From positions 1-51,961 of the forward strand of contig CALIKX010000017.1 in the NCBI GenBank assembly GCA_938017905.1: a DNA stretch of 51,961 nucleotides. Direction: 5' to 3'. The notes under the pieces are model-generated. The model searched no databases and had not been told where the DNA came from. It was given only the letters and a program-made list of their open reading frames with translations. Shown piece after piece: positions 37,834 through 45,419 of this stretch; within the stretch, counting starts at the first letter, position 1, and each line of letters begins with the position of its first letter. A program made the position numbers and the translations under genes. Source of the stretch: an uncultured Thermoleophilia bacterium. GTDB lineage: Bacteria; Actinomycetota; Thermoleophilia; Miltoncostaeales; Miltoncostaeaceae.

Positions 37834-39392
37834 AGGTCCACCACCCGTCCTTGGTCGTCCACCCCGGCGGCACCCCCGCCGCGGCGGGGATCGCCCGCGG
37901 CCCGCAGGCCCCGGGGCGTCGCCCCGGCCACCGACACGCCGCCGAAGTAGAGGTTTGCCTCGGTCCAGAGACGCAGGTCGAAGCTCTCGTCCCGAAGCGC
38001 CATGATGGCATCAGCAGGCACGCCGCCCTCCACGTCCAGCCCATCGCCCTCGTGATGGATGCGCGGCATGCGCACCGCGTCGGCGGGATCATCCCCGCCA
38101 TCCACCATCCCCGCGACGACCATCAGGATGGCGGAGCGCAGGCGGTTGGAACCTGCCGATCCCAGCGCGGCAATGGGCGCGTCGCCATGCAGCAGCATGG
38201 TGGGCGCCATCATGGACGTCATCCGCAGGCCCGGTGGCAGCGAGCCGAACCCGGCAGGGTTCAGGTCGCTCTCGCCCAGCATGTTGTTGAGCAGCACCCC
38301 GGTGCCGGGCGCGACCACGCCCGAGCCTGAGCCGTTCGACGACGACAGGCTTGCCATTCCCCCATCGGCGTCGATGGCGCTCACGTGTGTCGTGCCCGTG
38401 GGCTTCCGTGACGGCGGAAGGCCGGACGCCTCGGCATCGCGCAGGGCGGCCCAGAACCGCTCGAGGAACCCCTCGTCCGCGAGGCCCTCGTGGAACTCCG
38501 GCCCGCGCATCGCATTGGCGCCGGCCTGGGCGGCCGCCATGCGCGCATAGAACCCGGCCTCGCCACCGCCCGCGGGAAGCCGCTGCAGGTGCTCAAGCGC
38601 CGCGGCGATCAGCACGCCACCGCTGGACGGCGGCGGGTTGGTCAGCACGGTCATATCCCGGAACGTCACCTGCACCGGCGTGCGCTCCACCACCCGGTAT
38701 GCGCGCAGGTCATCCGCCGTCACCAGCCCGCCGGTGGCGGCGAGATACGCCGTAATGCGATCCCCCACGGGGCCGTCGTAGAGGCACCGTGCGCCATCGG
38801 CGCCGAAGGCCTCCAGCGTGTGCGCCAGGTCCTCGAACACCAGGGCCTCGCCCACGTCCGCCACGCGGCCCGTCGGCAGGAACTGTTCCGCACTCGCCGG
38901 GGTGTGTCCCAGCATCTCGGCGAGGATCCGATGGAGGTAGGCGGCCTCCTCCCCCACCGCCACGCCCGCCCGGGCCAGCGCAACCGCGGGTGCCACCAGA
39001 TCGGACAGCGGAAGGCGGCCGAACCTCCGCGCGGCCTCGTCCAGGCCCGCGAGCATCCCCGGCACGGCGACCGACGCGGGACCGATGTGGAATACCTGCT
39101 CCGCGGTGCCGAACGGCACCGTGAACGCATGGAGGTCGGCGGGGTCGAGTCGTTGGCCGGTGGGCCCGAGACCGGGCACGGCCACAAAGAAGTCGAGGAT
39201 GGTGGCGGGTCCGCCGGGCGGACGCACCATCAGGAATCCGCCGGCCCCCGGGCCGGTCAGCACCGCCTCGGCGACCGCCGAGGTGAGTGCCCCGGCGATC
39301 ACGGCATCGGTTGCCGTACCGCCCGCGGCGAGCGCCGTCGCCCCCGCGCGTGCCGACAGGGGATGCCCTGCGGCGACCGCGCCCGTGATCAC
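37830..39392 (-). CDS. ggt: Gamma-glutamyltransferase family protein (Ntn hydrolase)
   Basis: The 520-residue protein begins at GTG 39392 (VITGAVAAGHPLSARAGATALAAGGTATDA), the usual family N-terminus. The frame upstream is antisense-like and overlaps ftsZ. The self-cleavage site and nucleophile is Thr334 in GTTHVSAIDADGG. The later SSSNGSGSGVV, LNNMLGESDLNP and MAPTMLLHGDAP segments match the small subunit. A GPGAGGFLMV motif lies in the large subunit. It cleaves or transfers gamma-glutamyl groups, or acts as an acylase. No signal peptide is seen, unlike secreted GGTs. It lies 13 bases after ftsZ. Confidence 0.9.
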   Translation of the reverse strand: MITGAVAAGHPLSARAGATALAAGGTATDAVIAGALTSAVAEAVLTGPGAGGFLMVRPPGGPATILDFFVAVPGLGPTGQRLDPADLHAFTVPFGTAEQVFHIGPASVAVPGMLAGLDEAARRFGRLPLSDLVAPAVALARAGVAVGEEAAYLHRILAEMLGHTPASAEQFLPTGRVADVGEALVFEDLAHTLEAFGADGARCLYDGPVGDRITAYLAATGGLVTADDLRAYRVVERTPVQVTFRDMTVLTNPPPSSGGVLIAAALEHLQRLPAGGGEAGFYARMAAAQAGANAMRGPEFHEGLADEGFLERFWAALRDAEASGLPPSRKPTGTTHVSAIDADGGMASLSSSNGSGSGVVAPGTGVLLNNMLGESDLNPAGFGSLPPGLRMTSMMAPTMLLHGDAPIAALGSAGSNRLRSAILMVVAGMVDGGDDPADAVRMPRIHHEGDGLDVEGGVPADAIMALRDESFDLRLWTEANLYFGGVSVAGATPRGLRAAGDPRRGGGAAGVDDQGRVVDL

Positions 39393-39405
39393 CGGGTGGT
39401 GCGCC

Positions 39406-40842
39406 CTAGGCGGCCGGGCCGCCGTCCGGGTCGGATGGCTCCCGGTCGTCGTCCACGGAGAACAGGCGGGTGGATTCGGCGTCCGCCGGCCCCGGGGGTG
39501 CGCCCTCGGGCGGGGCGGGAAGCTCGCGCGCCGCCGAGGGGTCGGCGGGCAGGTCGGCCGGCGGGTCGGGTGCCGCGGCCAGCGCGGGCGGTGCCTCGGG
39601 TGGTGCCTTCGGGGCAATGGGCGGCGGGACGTCGGCGGAGAGGTCAGGCGCCTCGGGCGGCTCGGCGATGTCGCTGCCGCCACCGATCGTGGCGGGCGCC
39701 GACTGCGCGGGGCGCGCGCGGCGGCCGCGCTCCACGCGGGTGGCGGGGGTGCGCGACGCCGAGGCGGAGGACTTCGCGGGCACGCCGGACAGGCCGGCCG
39801 CGATCACCGTCACCCACACCTGATCGTCGAGGTCGTCGTCGATGGTGGCGCCGAAGATGATGTTCGCGTCCGGGTCCGCGGCGTCGGCCACCACCTGCGC
39901 GGCCTCGGTCACCTCGATCAGCGACATGCTGGGGCCGCCGGTGATGCCCAGCAGGATGCCCCGGGCACCGTCGATGGGCGTCTCGAGAAGCGCCGAGGAG
40001 ATCGCGGCAGTCGCGGCGTCGGTGGCGCGGCTGCCGCCGCTGGCGTACCCGATGCCCAGCAGCGCCGTGCCGGCGTCCTTCAGGATGGTGCGCACATCGG
40101 CGAAGTCCACGTTGATCAGCCCGGGCAGCGTGATGAGGTCGCTGATGCCCTGGACGCCCTGCCGCAGGAGGTCGTCGGCGACGGCGAACGCCTGCACCAC
40201 GCTGGTGCCGCGCTCGAGCACGCTCATCAGACGGTCGTTGGGAATGACGATGACAGTGTCGGCGGCCTCGCCCAGGTGCTGGATGCCCTGGTCGGCCGTG
40301 CCGGACCGCTTGTTGCCCTCGAAGCCGAATGGCCTCGTGACCACTGCCACCGCGAGCGCACCCAGTTCGCGCGCCACCTTCGCCACGATCGGCGCGCCAC
40401 CCGTGCCGGTGCCGCCACCCTCGCCCGCGGCGATGAACACGAGGTCGCTGCCGCGCAGCACGCGGCGCAGGTGCTCCTCGCTCTCGCGGAAGGCCATCTC
40501 CCCAAGGGCGGGATCGCCACCGGTGCCCAGCCCACGGGTGACCTCGGCACCCACGGGGATCACCACATCTGCCCGGCTGCTGTCCAGCGCCTGGCGATCG
40601 GTGTTGATCGCGATGAACTCGACGCCATGCACGCCGGCCTCGATCATGCGGTCAACGGCGTTGCACCCGCCGCCGCCCACGCCCACCACGCGGACCACCG
40701 CATGGCCCTCGGCGCGCAGCGGCACCTCCTGGCGCATCTCGGCGGGACTCTCGGACTGGAGGCCCTGGGCGCCACCCTCACCGGGGGTGGTGCTCCTGAA
40801 GAGGTCCGCGAGCGGCCCCTCGCGCATGGACTGCTTCTTCAC
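39406..40842 (-). CDS. ftsZ: FtsZ-family tubulin GTPase with unusual tails
   Basis: The 478-residue protein starts at GTG 40842 (or ATG 40827), overlapping parA by 4 bases. The GTPase core is complete: VVGVGGGGCNAVDRMI, AINTDRQAL, the tubulin signature GGGTGTG at 142-148 (followed by GAP where FtsZ has AAP), NDRL, T7 loop NVDFAD at 244-249 and DGARGILLGITGG. It should polymerise. A 45-residue N-terminal extension and a 130-residue Pro/Ala-rich C-tail are present. The tail ends DDREPSDPDGGPAA and lacks the usual conserved FtsZ end peptide that binds FtsA/SepF. The locus is not the dcw cluster, so this may be a second FtsZ or a relocated one. Confidence 0.9.
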   Translation of the reverse strand: MKKQSMREGPLADLFRSTTPGEGGAQGLQSESPAEMRQEVPLRAEGHAVVRVVGVGGGGCNAVDRMIEAGVHGVEFIAINTDRQALDSSRADVVIPVGAEVTRGLGTGGDPALGEMAFRESEEHLRRVLRGSDLVFIAAGEGGGTGTGGAPIVAKVARELGALAVAVVTRPFGFEGNKRSGTADQGIQHLGEAADTVIVIPNDRLMSVLERGTSVVQAFAVADDLLRQGVQGISDLITLPGLINVDFADVRTILKDAGTALLGIGYASGGSRATDAATAAISSALLETPIDGARGILLGITGGPSMSLIEVTEAAQVVADAADPDANIIFGATIDDDLDDQVWVTVIAAGLSGVPAKSSASASRTPATRVERGRRARPAQSAPATIGGGSDIAEPPEAPDLSADVPPPIAPKAPPEAPPALAAAPDPPADLPADPSAARELPAPPEGAPPGPADAESTRLFSVDDDREPSDPDGGPAA

Positions 40843-41687
40843 GAGGCCAGTCTAAGGCCTGGCCCGGACTGCGGCCTCACCTCGCGCACCGGACGCCGCA
40901 TGCGCTCGAGCTCATCGGTCCACTTGCCGTCGCGCTCCAACACCTCGCGGGCCAGCTGCCGGTACCACCGCGCCGCCTGCCCGCTGGGATCGAACGAGAG
41001 GATGCTGCGGCCCTGCACCGGGGCCTCGGCAAACCGCACGGTCTTGCCCACGCGAGTGCGGAAGACGGTGTCCCCGAAGTTGTCCATCAGCACATCCACG
41101 GCCTCCCGGCAGTGCATCGTGCGGCCGTCGTACATGGTCGGGAGGATCCCGAAGATGTGCACCTCGGGGTTCAGGTGCTCGCGCACCTGCTCGAGCGTGT
41201 GGGTCAGCTGGGCAAGACCGCGAAGCGACAGGTACTCGCATTGCACGGGCACGATCACGCCCTGCGCGGCAACCATCGCGTTGATGGTGAGCAGCCCGAG
41301 CGACGGCGGGGTGTCAAGGATGATGTAGTCGTACTGCGATCGCACCGGCTCCAGCGCGCGCTGCAGTGCGCGCTCGCGGCCGATCATGGACGACAGCGAT
41401 AACTCGGCGCTGGCGAGCTCGATGCCGGCGGGCGCGATGTCGATCTCGCGCACCTGCACGATCTCCGCGATGGGCAGCGACTTCACCAGCACGTCGTACA
41501 TGCCGTCGCGCAGGTTCTCGACGTCGATGCCCTGACTCATCGAGAGGTTGCTCTGCGGGTCCAGGTCCACCACCAGTACCCGCTGCCCCTTCTCGTGGAG
41601 GGCGGCGGCAAGGCTGAGCGACGAGGTCGTCTTCGCGACCCCGCCCTTTTGGTTCGCCATCGCCAGAACGCGCGCCTGACGCGTCAT
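40839..41687 (-). CDS. parA: ParA/Soj-family partitioning ATPase
   Basis: The 282-residue deviant-Walker ATPase starts at ATG 41687 after GGAGGG. The Walker A is KGGVAKTT (14-21), with Ala in place of the usual Gly before Lys, and the signature Lys14 is kept. DLDPQSNLSMSQGI, YDYIILDTPPSLGLLTINAM and VQCEYLSLRGLAQL follow. Such proteins position chromosomes, plasmids, chemoreceptors or division proteins. No parB or parS follows; the next gene is ftsZ, coupled by a GTGA overlap. A positioning role for FtsZ is an attractive inference. Confidence 0.93.
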   Translation of the reverse strand: MTRQARVLAMANQKGGVAKTTSSLSLAAALHEKGQRVLVVDLDPQSNLSMSQGIDVENLRDGMYDVLVKSLPIAEIVQVREIDIAPAGIELASAELSLSSMIGRERALQRALEPVRSQYDYIILDTPPSLGLLTINAMVAAQGVIVPVQCEYLSLRGLAQLTHTLEQVREHLNPEVHIFGILPTMYDGRTMHCREAVDVLMDNFGDTVFRTRVGKTVRFAEAPVQGRSILSFDPSGQAARWYRQLAREVLERDGKWTDELERMRRPVREVRPQSGPGLRLAS

Positions 41688-41760
41688 CTCATGCCCTCCA
41701 GGAAGTGTGCCGGTGCGCCTGTCGTTTCCACGCGCGCGTGCCGACTCCTCCCGGGCCGCG

Positions 41761-42732
41761 TCACCCCGCTCGCGGAACCAGCGCCGCGGGCGCCACGGGG
41801 CCCCCGGCATACCCTGCGCTGTCGGCTGCCCGCACCATCCGCTCCATGGCGCCGGGCGCGACCGCCGTGGACGCGTGGGTGCCGTCCAGCGCCCTGAGCA
41901 GCACCTCCCTATCCAATCGCGTTCCGGTCGACTCATCCAGCAGGTCGTTGAACCGCAGCGCCACCGCGCGCGGAGCGGCATCGGCTCGCGCCACCGCCCG
42001 GGCGCTCGCGCGCACCAGTGCACGCGTGGCCGCCGGGTTCGCCCGCGCGAACTCCTCGGTGGCCACCAGGACGGTCGCCGGGATCTCCCACGCCGCGATG
42101 GTCCGGTCCATGGCGGGCACCGGCGCGGCCAGGCCGCGCGCCGCGAGCAGTTCACCGAAGGGCGCGGGCGCGAGCGCGGCATCCACCACCCCTTGGCGGA
42201 AGGCCTCCACCAGCGCCGCGTTCTTCACCGGCACCACCTCCACGTCGCCACCCTGATCCGACGCCCGCAGCCCTGCGCGGTCGAGCAGCAGCCGCAGGGT
42301 CAGGTCCTGCGTGTTGCCGTGCGCGGGCACCGCCACGCGCCGCCCGGCGAGGTCGCCGGCATCCCGGATGCCCGTGCCCGGCCGGGCAACGAACGCCTGC
42401 CCGCCGGTCACGACGCCCGCGAGCAGGCGCAGGCGGCCAGGGGCCCTGCCCTCCGCGAGCACGTAGGGACCGGGGCCGATGTACGCGGCATCGAGCGATC
42501 CGCTGAGCAGCGCGCTCACCTCCTCGGGCCCGCTGGCAAACACCTGCGCGTCCACGGGCCGCCCGGCGAGACCCGGGTCGAACTCATCCTCCAGCGCGAT
42601 CAGGGCCGGGCCGTGGGTGATGGCGGGCATCAGCCCCACGCGCACCGCGTCGGGCGCGTCGCCGCCGCATCCGGCAACCGCGACGGCGAGCACCGCGGCG
42701 GCGGCCATGGCGGCGATGGACCTAGCGCGCAC
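41761..42732 (-). CDS. ABC transporter substrate-binding lipoprotein (NitT/TauT/SsuA-like)
   Basis: The 323-residue secreted lipoprotein has signal peptide and lipobox LAVAVAGC (acylated Cys), then a periplasmic-binding-protein fold of the NMT1/SsuA type. It shows VRVGLMPAITHGPALIAL, SALLSGSLDAAYIGPGPYVL, AGDLAGRRVAVPAHGNTQDL and ATEEFARANPAATRALVRAS. The ligand is perhaps sulfonate, nitrate, taurine or a thiamin precursor. It starts at GTG 42732 inside the end of the permease gene. It is the last of the three-gene importer operon. Confidence 0.92.
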   Translation of the reverse strand: MRARSIAAMAAAAVLAVAVAGCGGDAPDAVRVGLMPAITHGPALIALEDEFDPGLAGRPVDAQVFASGPEEVSALLSGSLDAAYIGPGPYVLAEGRAPGRLRLLAGVVTGGQAFVARPGTGIRDAGDLAGRRVAVPAHGNTQDLTLRLLLDRAGLRASDQGGDVEVVPVKNAALVEAFRQGVVDAALAPAPFGELLAARGLAAPVPAMDRTIAAWEIPATVLVATEEFARANPAATRALVRASARAVARADAAPRAVALRFNDLLDESTGTRLDREVLLRALDGTHASTAVAPGAMERMVRAADSAGYAGGPVAPAALVPRAG

Positions 42733-43561
42733 CCACCAGGCCCCACCGCCGGTTGACCCAGCGCTCGAGGCGAGCGAACACCAACTGCTCGGTGGCGATG
42801 CCCACCACGAGGATCACGAGGATCACCGCCATCACCACGTCGATGGCCCCGATCTCGCGGCCCAGCTCCAGCACGCCACCCAGGCCCGCCGCCCCGGTCA
42901 CCACGATCTCGGCCGCCATCAGCGCCCGCCAGGCGAACGACCACCCCATCTTCAGGCCCGTCACCAGGCTGGGGACGATGGCCGGGAACACCAGGGTGCG
43001 CTGCAGGAACAGTCCGCGCGCGCCCAGCGCACGCCCCGCCATCAGCAGCGTGGGTGATATCTGGTGCATCGCGCCGTAGGTGGCGAGCGCCATGGGCTTG
43101 AACGTGCCGAAGGCCGTGATGGCCAGCACGGCGGTCCCGTTGAACCCGAACCAGAGGATGGCGAGCGGGAGGAAGGCGATGGTCGGGACGGCCTGCAGGC
43201 CGGCGATCACAGGGCGGATGCCGTCCTCCAGCACGCGCGACCCGCCTGTGAGGATGCCCAGCAGCACCCCGGCGACGACGCCGATCGCCCATCCCTCCAC
43301 CAGCCGGAGGAGCGTGGCCCCCAGATCCACCAGCAGCGCGCGCTCGGTGAGCAGCGTGCCAAGGGTGCCGAGCACATCACCGGGGGAGGGCAGCTTGTAG
43401 GGGTCCACCCACCCGGCGGCGGTGACAAGCCACCACACGAGCATGATGAGCAGCACGAACCAACTGCGGCGGAGGAACCCGATCGCTGCTGCCCGGGCCC
43501 CCCGCGAGGCCCGGGCCGTGCGGCCGCCCGCGGCGCCCGCACCCCCGGCGGCGGTGCTCAC
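42722..43561 (-). CDS. ABC transporter permease (SsuC/TauC-like)
   Basis: The 279-residue BPD_transp_1 permease has about six membrane helices. The EAA loop region is seen as ALGARGLFLQRTLVFPAIVPSLVTGLKMGWSFAWRALMAAEIV. The N-terminus is Ala/Gly-rich and basic. It starts at GTG 43561, with a 4-base overlap after the ATPase gene. It is specific to the nitrate/sulfonate/taurine group by order and sequence. Confidence 0.93.
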   Translation of the reverse strand: MSTAAGGAGAAGGRTARASRGARAAAIGFLRRSWFVLLIMLVWWLVTAAGWVDPYKLPSPGDVLGTLGTLLTERALLVDLGATLLRLVEGWAIGVVAGVLLGILTGGSRVLEDGIRPVIAGLQAVPTIAFLPLAILWFGFNGTAVLAITAFGTFKPMALATYGAMHQISPTLLMAGRALGARGLFLQRTLVFPAIVPSLVTGLKMGWSFAWRALMAAEIVVTGAAGLGGVLELGREIGAIDVVMAVILVILVVGIATEQLVFARLERWVNRRWGLVGAR

Positions 43562-44412
43562 AGGGCGACGACCTCGGCCACCTGAGCGCGCTGCTCGACG
43601 GCGTCGTCCACCTCGGCGCGCAAGCGCTCGAGCATGTCATGGCGCAGGTCGAGCAGTGCGGGGTCCGCCTCGTCCCGCGGGCGCGGGATGTCGATGTCGT
43701 AGGTCCGGACGATCCGCCCGGGCCCGGACGAGAGCAGGTGCACCGTGTCCGACAGGAAAGCGGCCTCGATGAGGTTGTGGGTCACGAACACCACGGTGGG
43801 CCGCGTCTCCAGCCAGATGCGCTGCAGCTCGTCCGACAGGATCGTGCGCGTCTGGGCATCCAGGGCGCTGAAGGGCTCATCCATCAGCAGGATCTCCGGG
43901 CGCATCACCAGCGCACGCGCGATGGATGCGCGCTGGCGCATGCCGCCTGAGAGCTCATGGGGCCGACGGTCCACCACGTGGTCCAAGTGCACCAGCCGCA
44001 CCGCCTCGAGGGCGCGCTCGCGCCGCTCCGCACGGCCCACGCCATGCGCACGCAGCCCGTACTCCACGTTGCCCAGCACGGTGAGCCACGGGAACAGCGC
44101 GGCGTCCTGGAACACCATGGCGCGCCCCTCCCCCGGCCCCGCGACCGGACGGCCCAGCGCCTCCACGCTCCCGGCATCCGGGCGGAGCAGCCCGGCGATC
44201 ATGCCCAGCAGGGTGGACTTGCCGCACCCGCTCGGGCCCACGAGGCTCACGAACTCGCCGCGCTCCACGGTGAACGAGGTGGTCAGGAGCGCCGGGCGGT
44301 CGCTGCCCTCGTAGGTCTTGCACGCCCCGTCCACCCGGATGGCGGGCGCGTCCGGGTCGTGGCCCCCACTGCGTGATCCGGCTCGTTCGCGCATCGCGCG
44401 GAATCTAAGCAT
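43558..44412 (-). CDS. ABC transporter ATP-binding protein (SsuB/TauB-like)
   Basis: The 284-residue ATPase has Walker A GPSGCGKST, a Q-loop FQDAALFPWLTVLGNV, signature LSGGMRQRASIARAL, Walker B ILLMDEPFSALD and H-loop FVTHNLIEAAFL. It energises the importer encoded by the next two genes. ATG 44412 is in frame with ATG 44394; neither has an obvious Shine-Dalgarno, so the start is open. The AT-rich control region at 44412-44460 lies directly upstream. Confidence 0.94.
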   Translation of the reverse strand: MLRFRAMRERAGSRSGGHDPDAPAIRVDGACKTYEGSDRPALLTTSFTVERGEFVSLVGPSGCGKSTLLGMIAGLLRPDAGSVEALGRPVAGPGEGRAMVFQDAALFPWLTVLGNVEYGLRAHGVGRAERRERALEAVRLVHLDHVVDRRPHELSGGMRQRASIARALVMRPEILLMDEPFSALDAQTRTILSDELQRIWLETRPTVVFVTHNLIEAAFLSDTVHLLSSGPGRIVRTYDIDIPRPRDEADPALLDLRHDMLERLRAEVDDAVEQRAQVAEVVAL

Positions 44413-44460
44413 TACTTATGAGAGGAATCAAAGATTCTTTTATTTGTGTTTCCCCCAACA
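44413..44460 (-). promoter_or_regulatory. AT-rich control region of the ABC importer with GAATC dyad
   Basis: About 48 bases here are markedly AT-rich in an otherwise very GC-rich window. They contain a perfect 13-bp dyad, GAATC-AAA-GATTC (44425-44437), and a further GAATC at 44401-44405. A -35-like TTGATT on the minus strand overlaps the dyad. The arrangement is that of an operator over a promoter. No regulator is encoded next to it, though a two-component pair lies just upstream. Confidence 0.5.
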
Positions 44461-44513
44461 CGCCGATCCGACGATGAGGTTCCCGCGCGGAGTGGCCGCA
44501 CCGTGCCGGGACG

Positions 44514-44724
44514 CCGGTGGGTTCGGTGTTACCTCCGGCGAAAAAGCGCGAGAGGCGGATGGCGCCGGTGTATCGGTTGGCGACTACCGCAGGCGGGCCA
44601 CCCGCGTGAGCGCACGGGCGGAGTCCGTTCGCACGCGGCGGCGTCGGCGAGTTGTCGCTAACCGATACACCGGGTCCAGCCGGACTGCTGTGATTATCGC
44701 CAGGGGTAACACCAAACCCACCGG
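44514..44724. repeat. 211-bp symmetric nested palindrome (MITE-like or structured RNA)
   Basis: The outer arms 44514-44533 and 44705-44724 match 19 of 20 as inverted repeats. The inner arms 44565-44584 and 44654-44673 also match 19 of 20. Inner and outer arms are separated by 31 bases on both sides, so the element is symmetrical about 44619, and the segments between arms are partly complementary too. All four arms begin or end with CCGGTG/CACCGG. It lies between the response-regulator stop (44748) and the ABC promoter, and fills the rest of this gene-free gap. No open reading frame is convincing. Confidence 0.8.
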
Positions 44725-44747
44725 CTGCGCGCCACGGCGCACGGCCG

Positions 44748-45419
44748 CTACTCGGGCGGAAGCTCCAGGCGGCGCTCTCCAGCCCAGGCGGCGGCTTGCG
44801 ACCGGCGCTGGAAGCCCAGCTTGCGGAGGAGCTGCGACACGTGGTTGCGGACGGTCTTCTCGGAGAGGTGGAGCACCTCGCCGATGGCACGGTTGGTGTA
44901 GCCCTCGGCGATCAGCGCGAGCATCCGGCGCTCGCGGTCGGTGAGCCCGGCCAACTCGGCCTCGGCCTGCTTGGCCGAGAGCTCGCGGAACTGGCTGAGC
45001 AGCGCACCGGTGGCGCGGGGGTCGAGCGTGGACGCACCCGATGCGGCGTCGCGGATGGCCTGGGTGAGGCGCTCGGCGTCGGCCTGCTTCAGCAGGTAGC
45101 CGGACGCCCCGGCCATGACCGCGCCGACGATGGCCTCCTCATCGGAGTACGAGGTGAGCATGACCACCCGGATGTCCTCGTTCTCCTGCTTGATGCGGCG
45201 GCAGGCATCCACCCCGCTGCCGTCCGGCAGCCGGATGTCCATCAGCACCACGTCGGGCGTGAGTTGCGCGGCCATCTGCACGGACTCGGCCACCGACCCG
45301 GCCTCGCCCACCACGCGGAAGCCACCGGTGTGCGACAGAAGCGATCGCAGGCCCAGCCGCACGACGTGGTGGTCGTCGACGATGAGCACGCGGATCGGAT
45401 CGGTGGGACTGGGCGTCAT
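44748..45419 (-). CDS. NarL/LuxR-family response regulator
   Basis: The 223-residue protein has a receiver domain with the acidic pocket Asp15/Asp16, phospho-acceptor Asp61 (LMDIRLPDGSG), Thr89 and Lys111. The C-terminal LuxR helix-turn-helix is LTDRERRMLALIAEGYTNRAIGEVLHLSEKTVRNHVSQLLRKLG. It resembles the DevR/LiaR branch in overall layout. ATG 45419 overlaps the kinase stop by 4 bases. Its targets are unknown; the divergently placed features around 44413-44724 are candidates by proximity only. Confidence 0.95.
   Translation of the reverse strand: MTPSPTDPIRVLIVDDHHVVRLGLRSLLSHTGGFRVVGEAGSVAESVQMAAQLTPDVVLMDIRLPDGSGVDACRRIKQENEDIRVVMLTSYSDEEAIVGAVMAGASGYLLKQADAERLTQAIRDAASGASTLDPRATGALLSQFRELSAKQAEAELAGLTDRERRMLALIAEGYTNRAIGEVLHLSEKTVRNHVSQLLRKLGFQRRSQAAAWAGERRLELPPE

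Noticed and set aside
39085-41328. 747-residue plus-strand open frame opposite ggt, ftsZ and parA
   Set aside because: It is antisense to three recognised genes and has low-complexity His/Arg/Gly-rich composition.
44405-44890. Open frames on both strands across the palindrome at 44514-44724
   Set aside because: The two strands encode similar peptides only because the DNA is palindromic; there is no start signal or homology.
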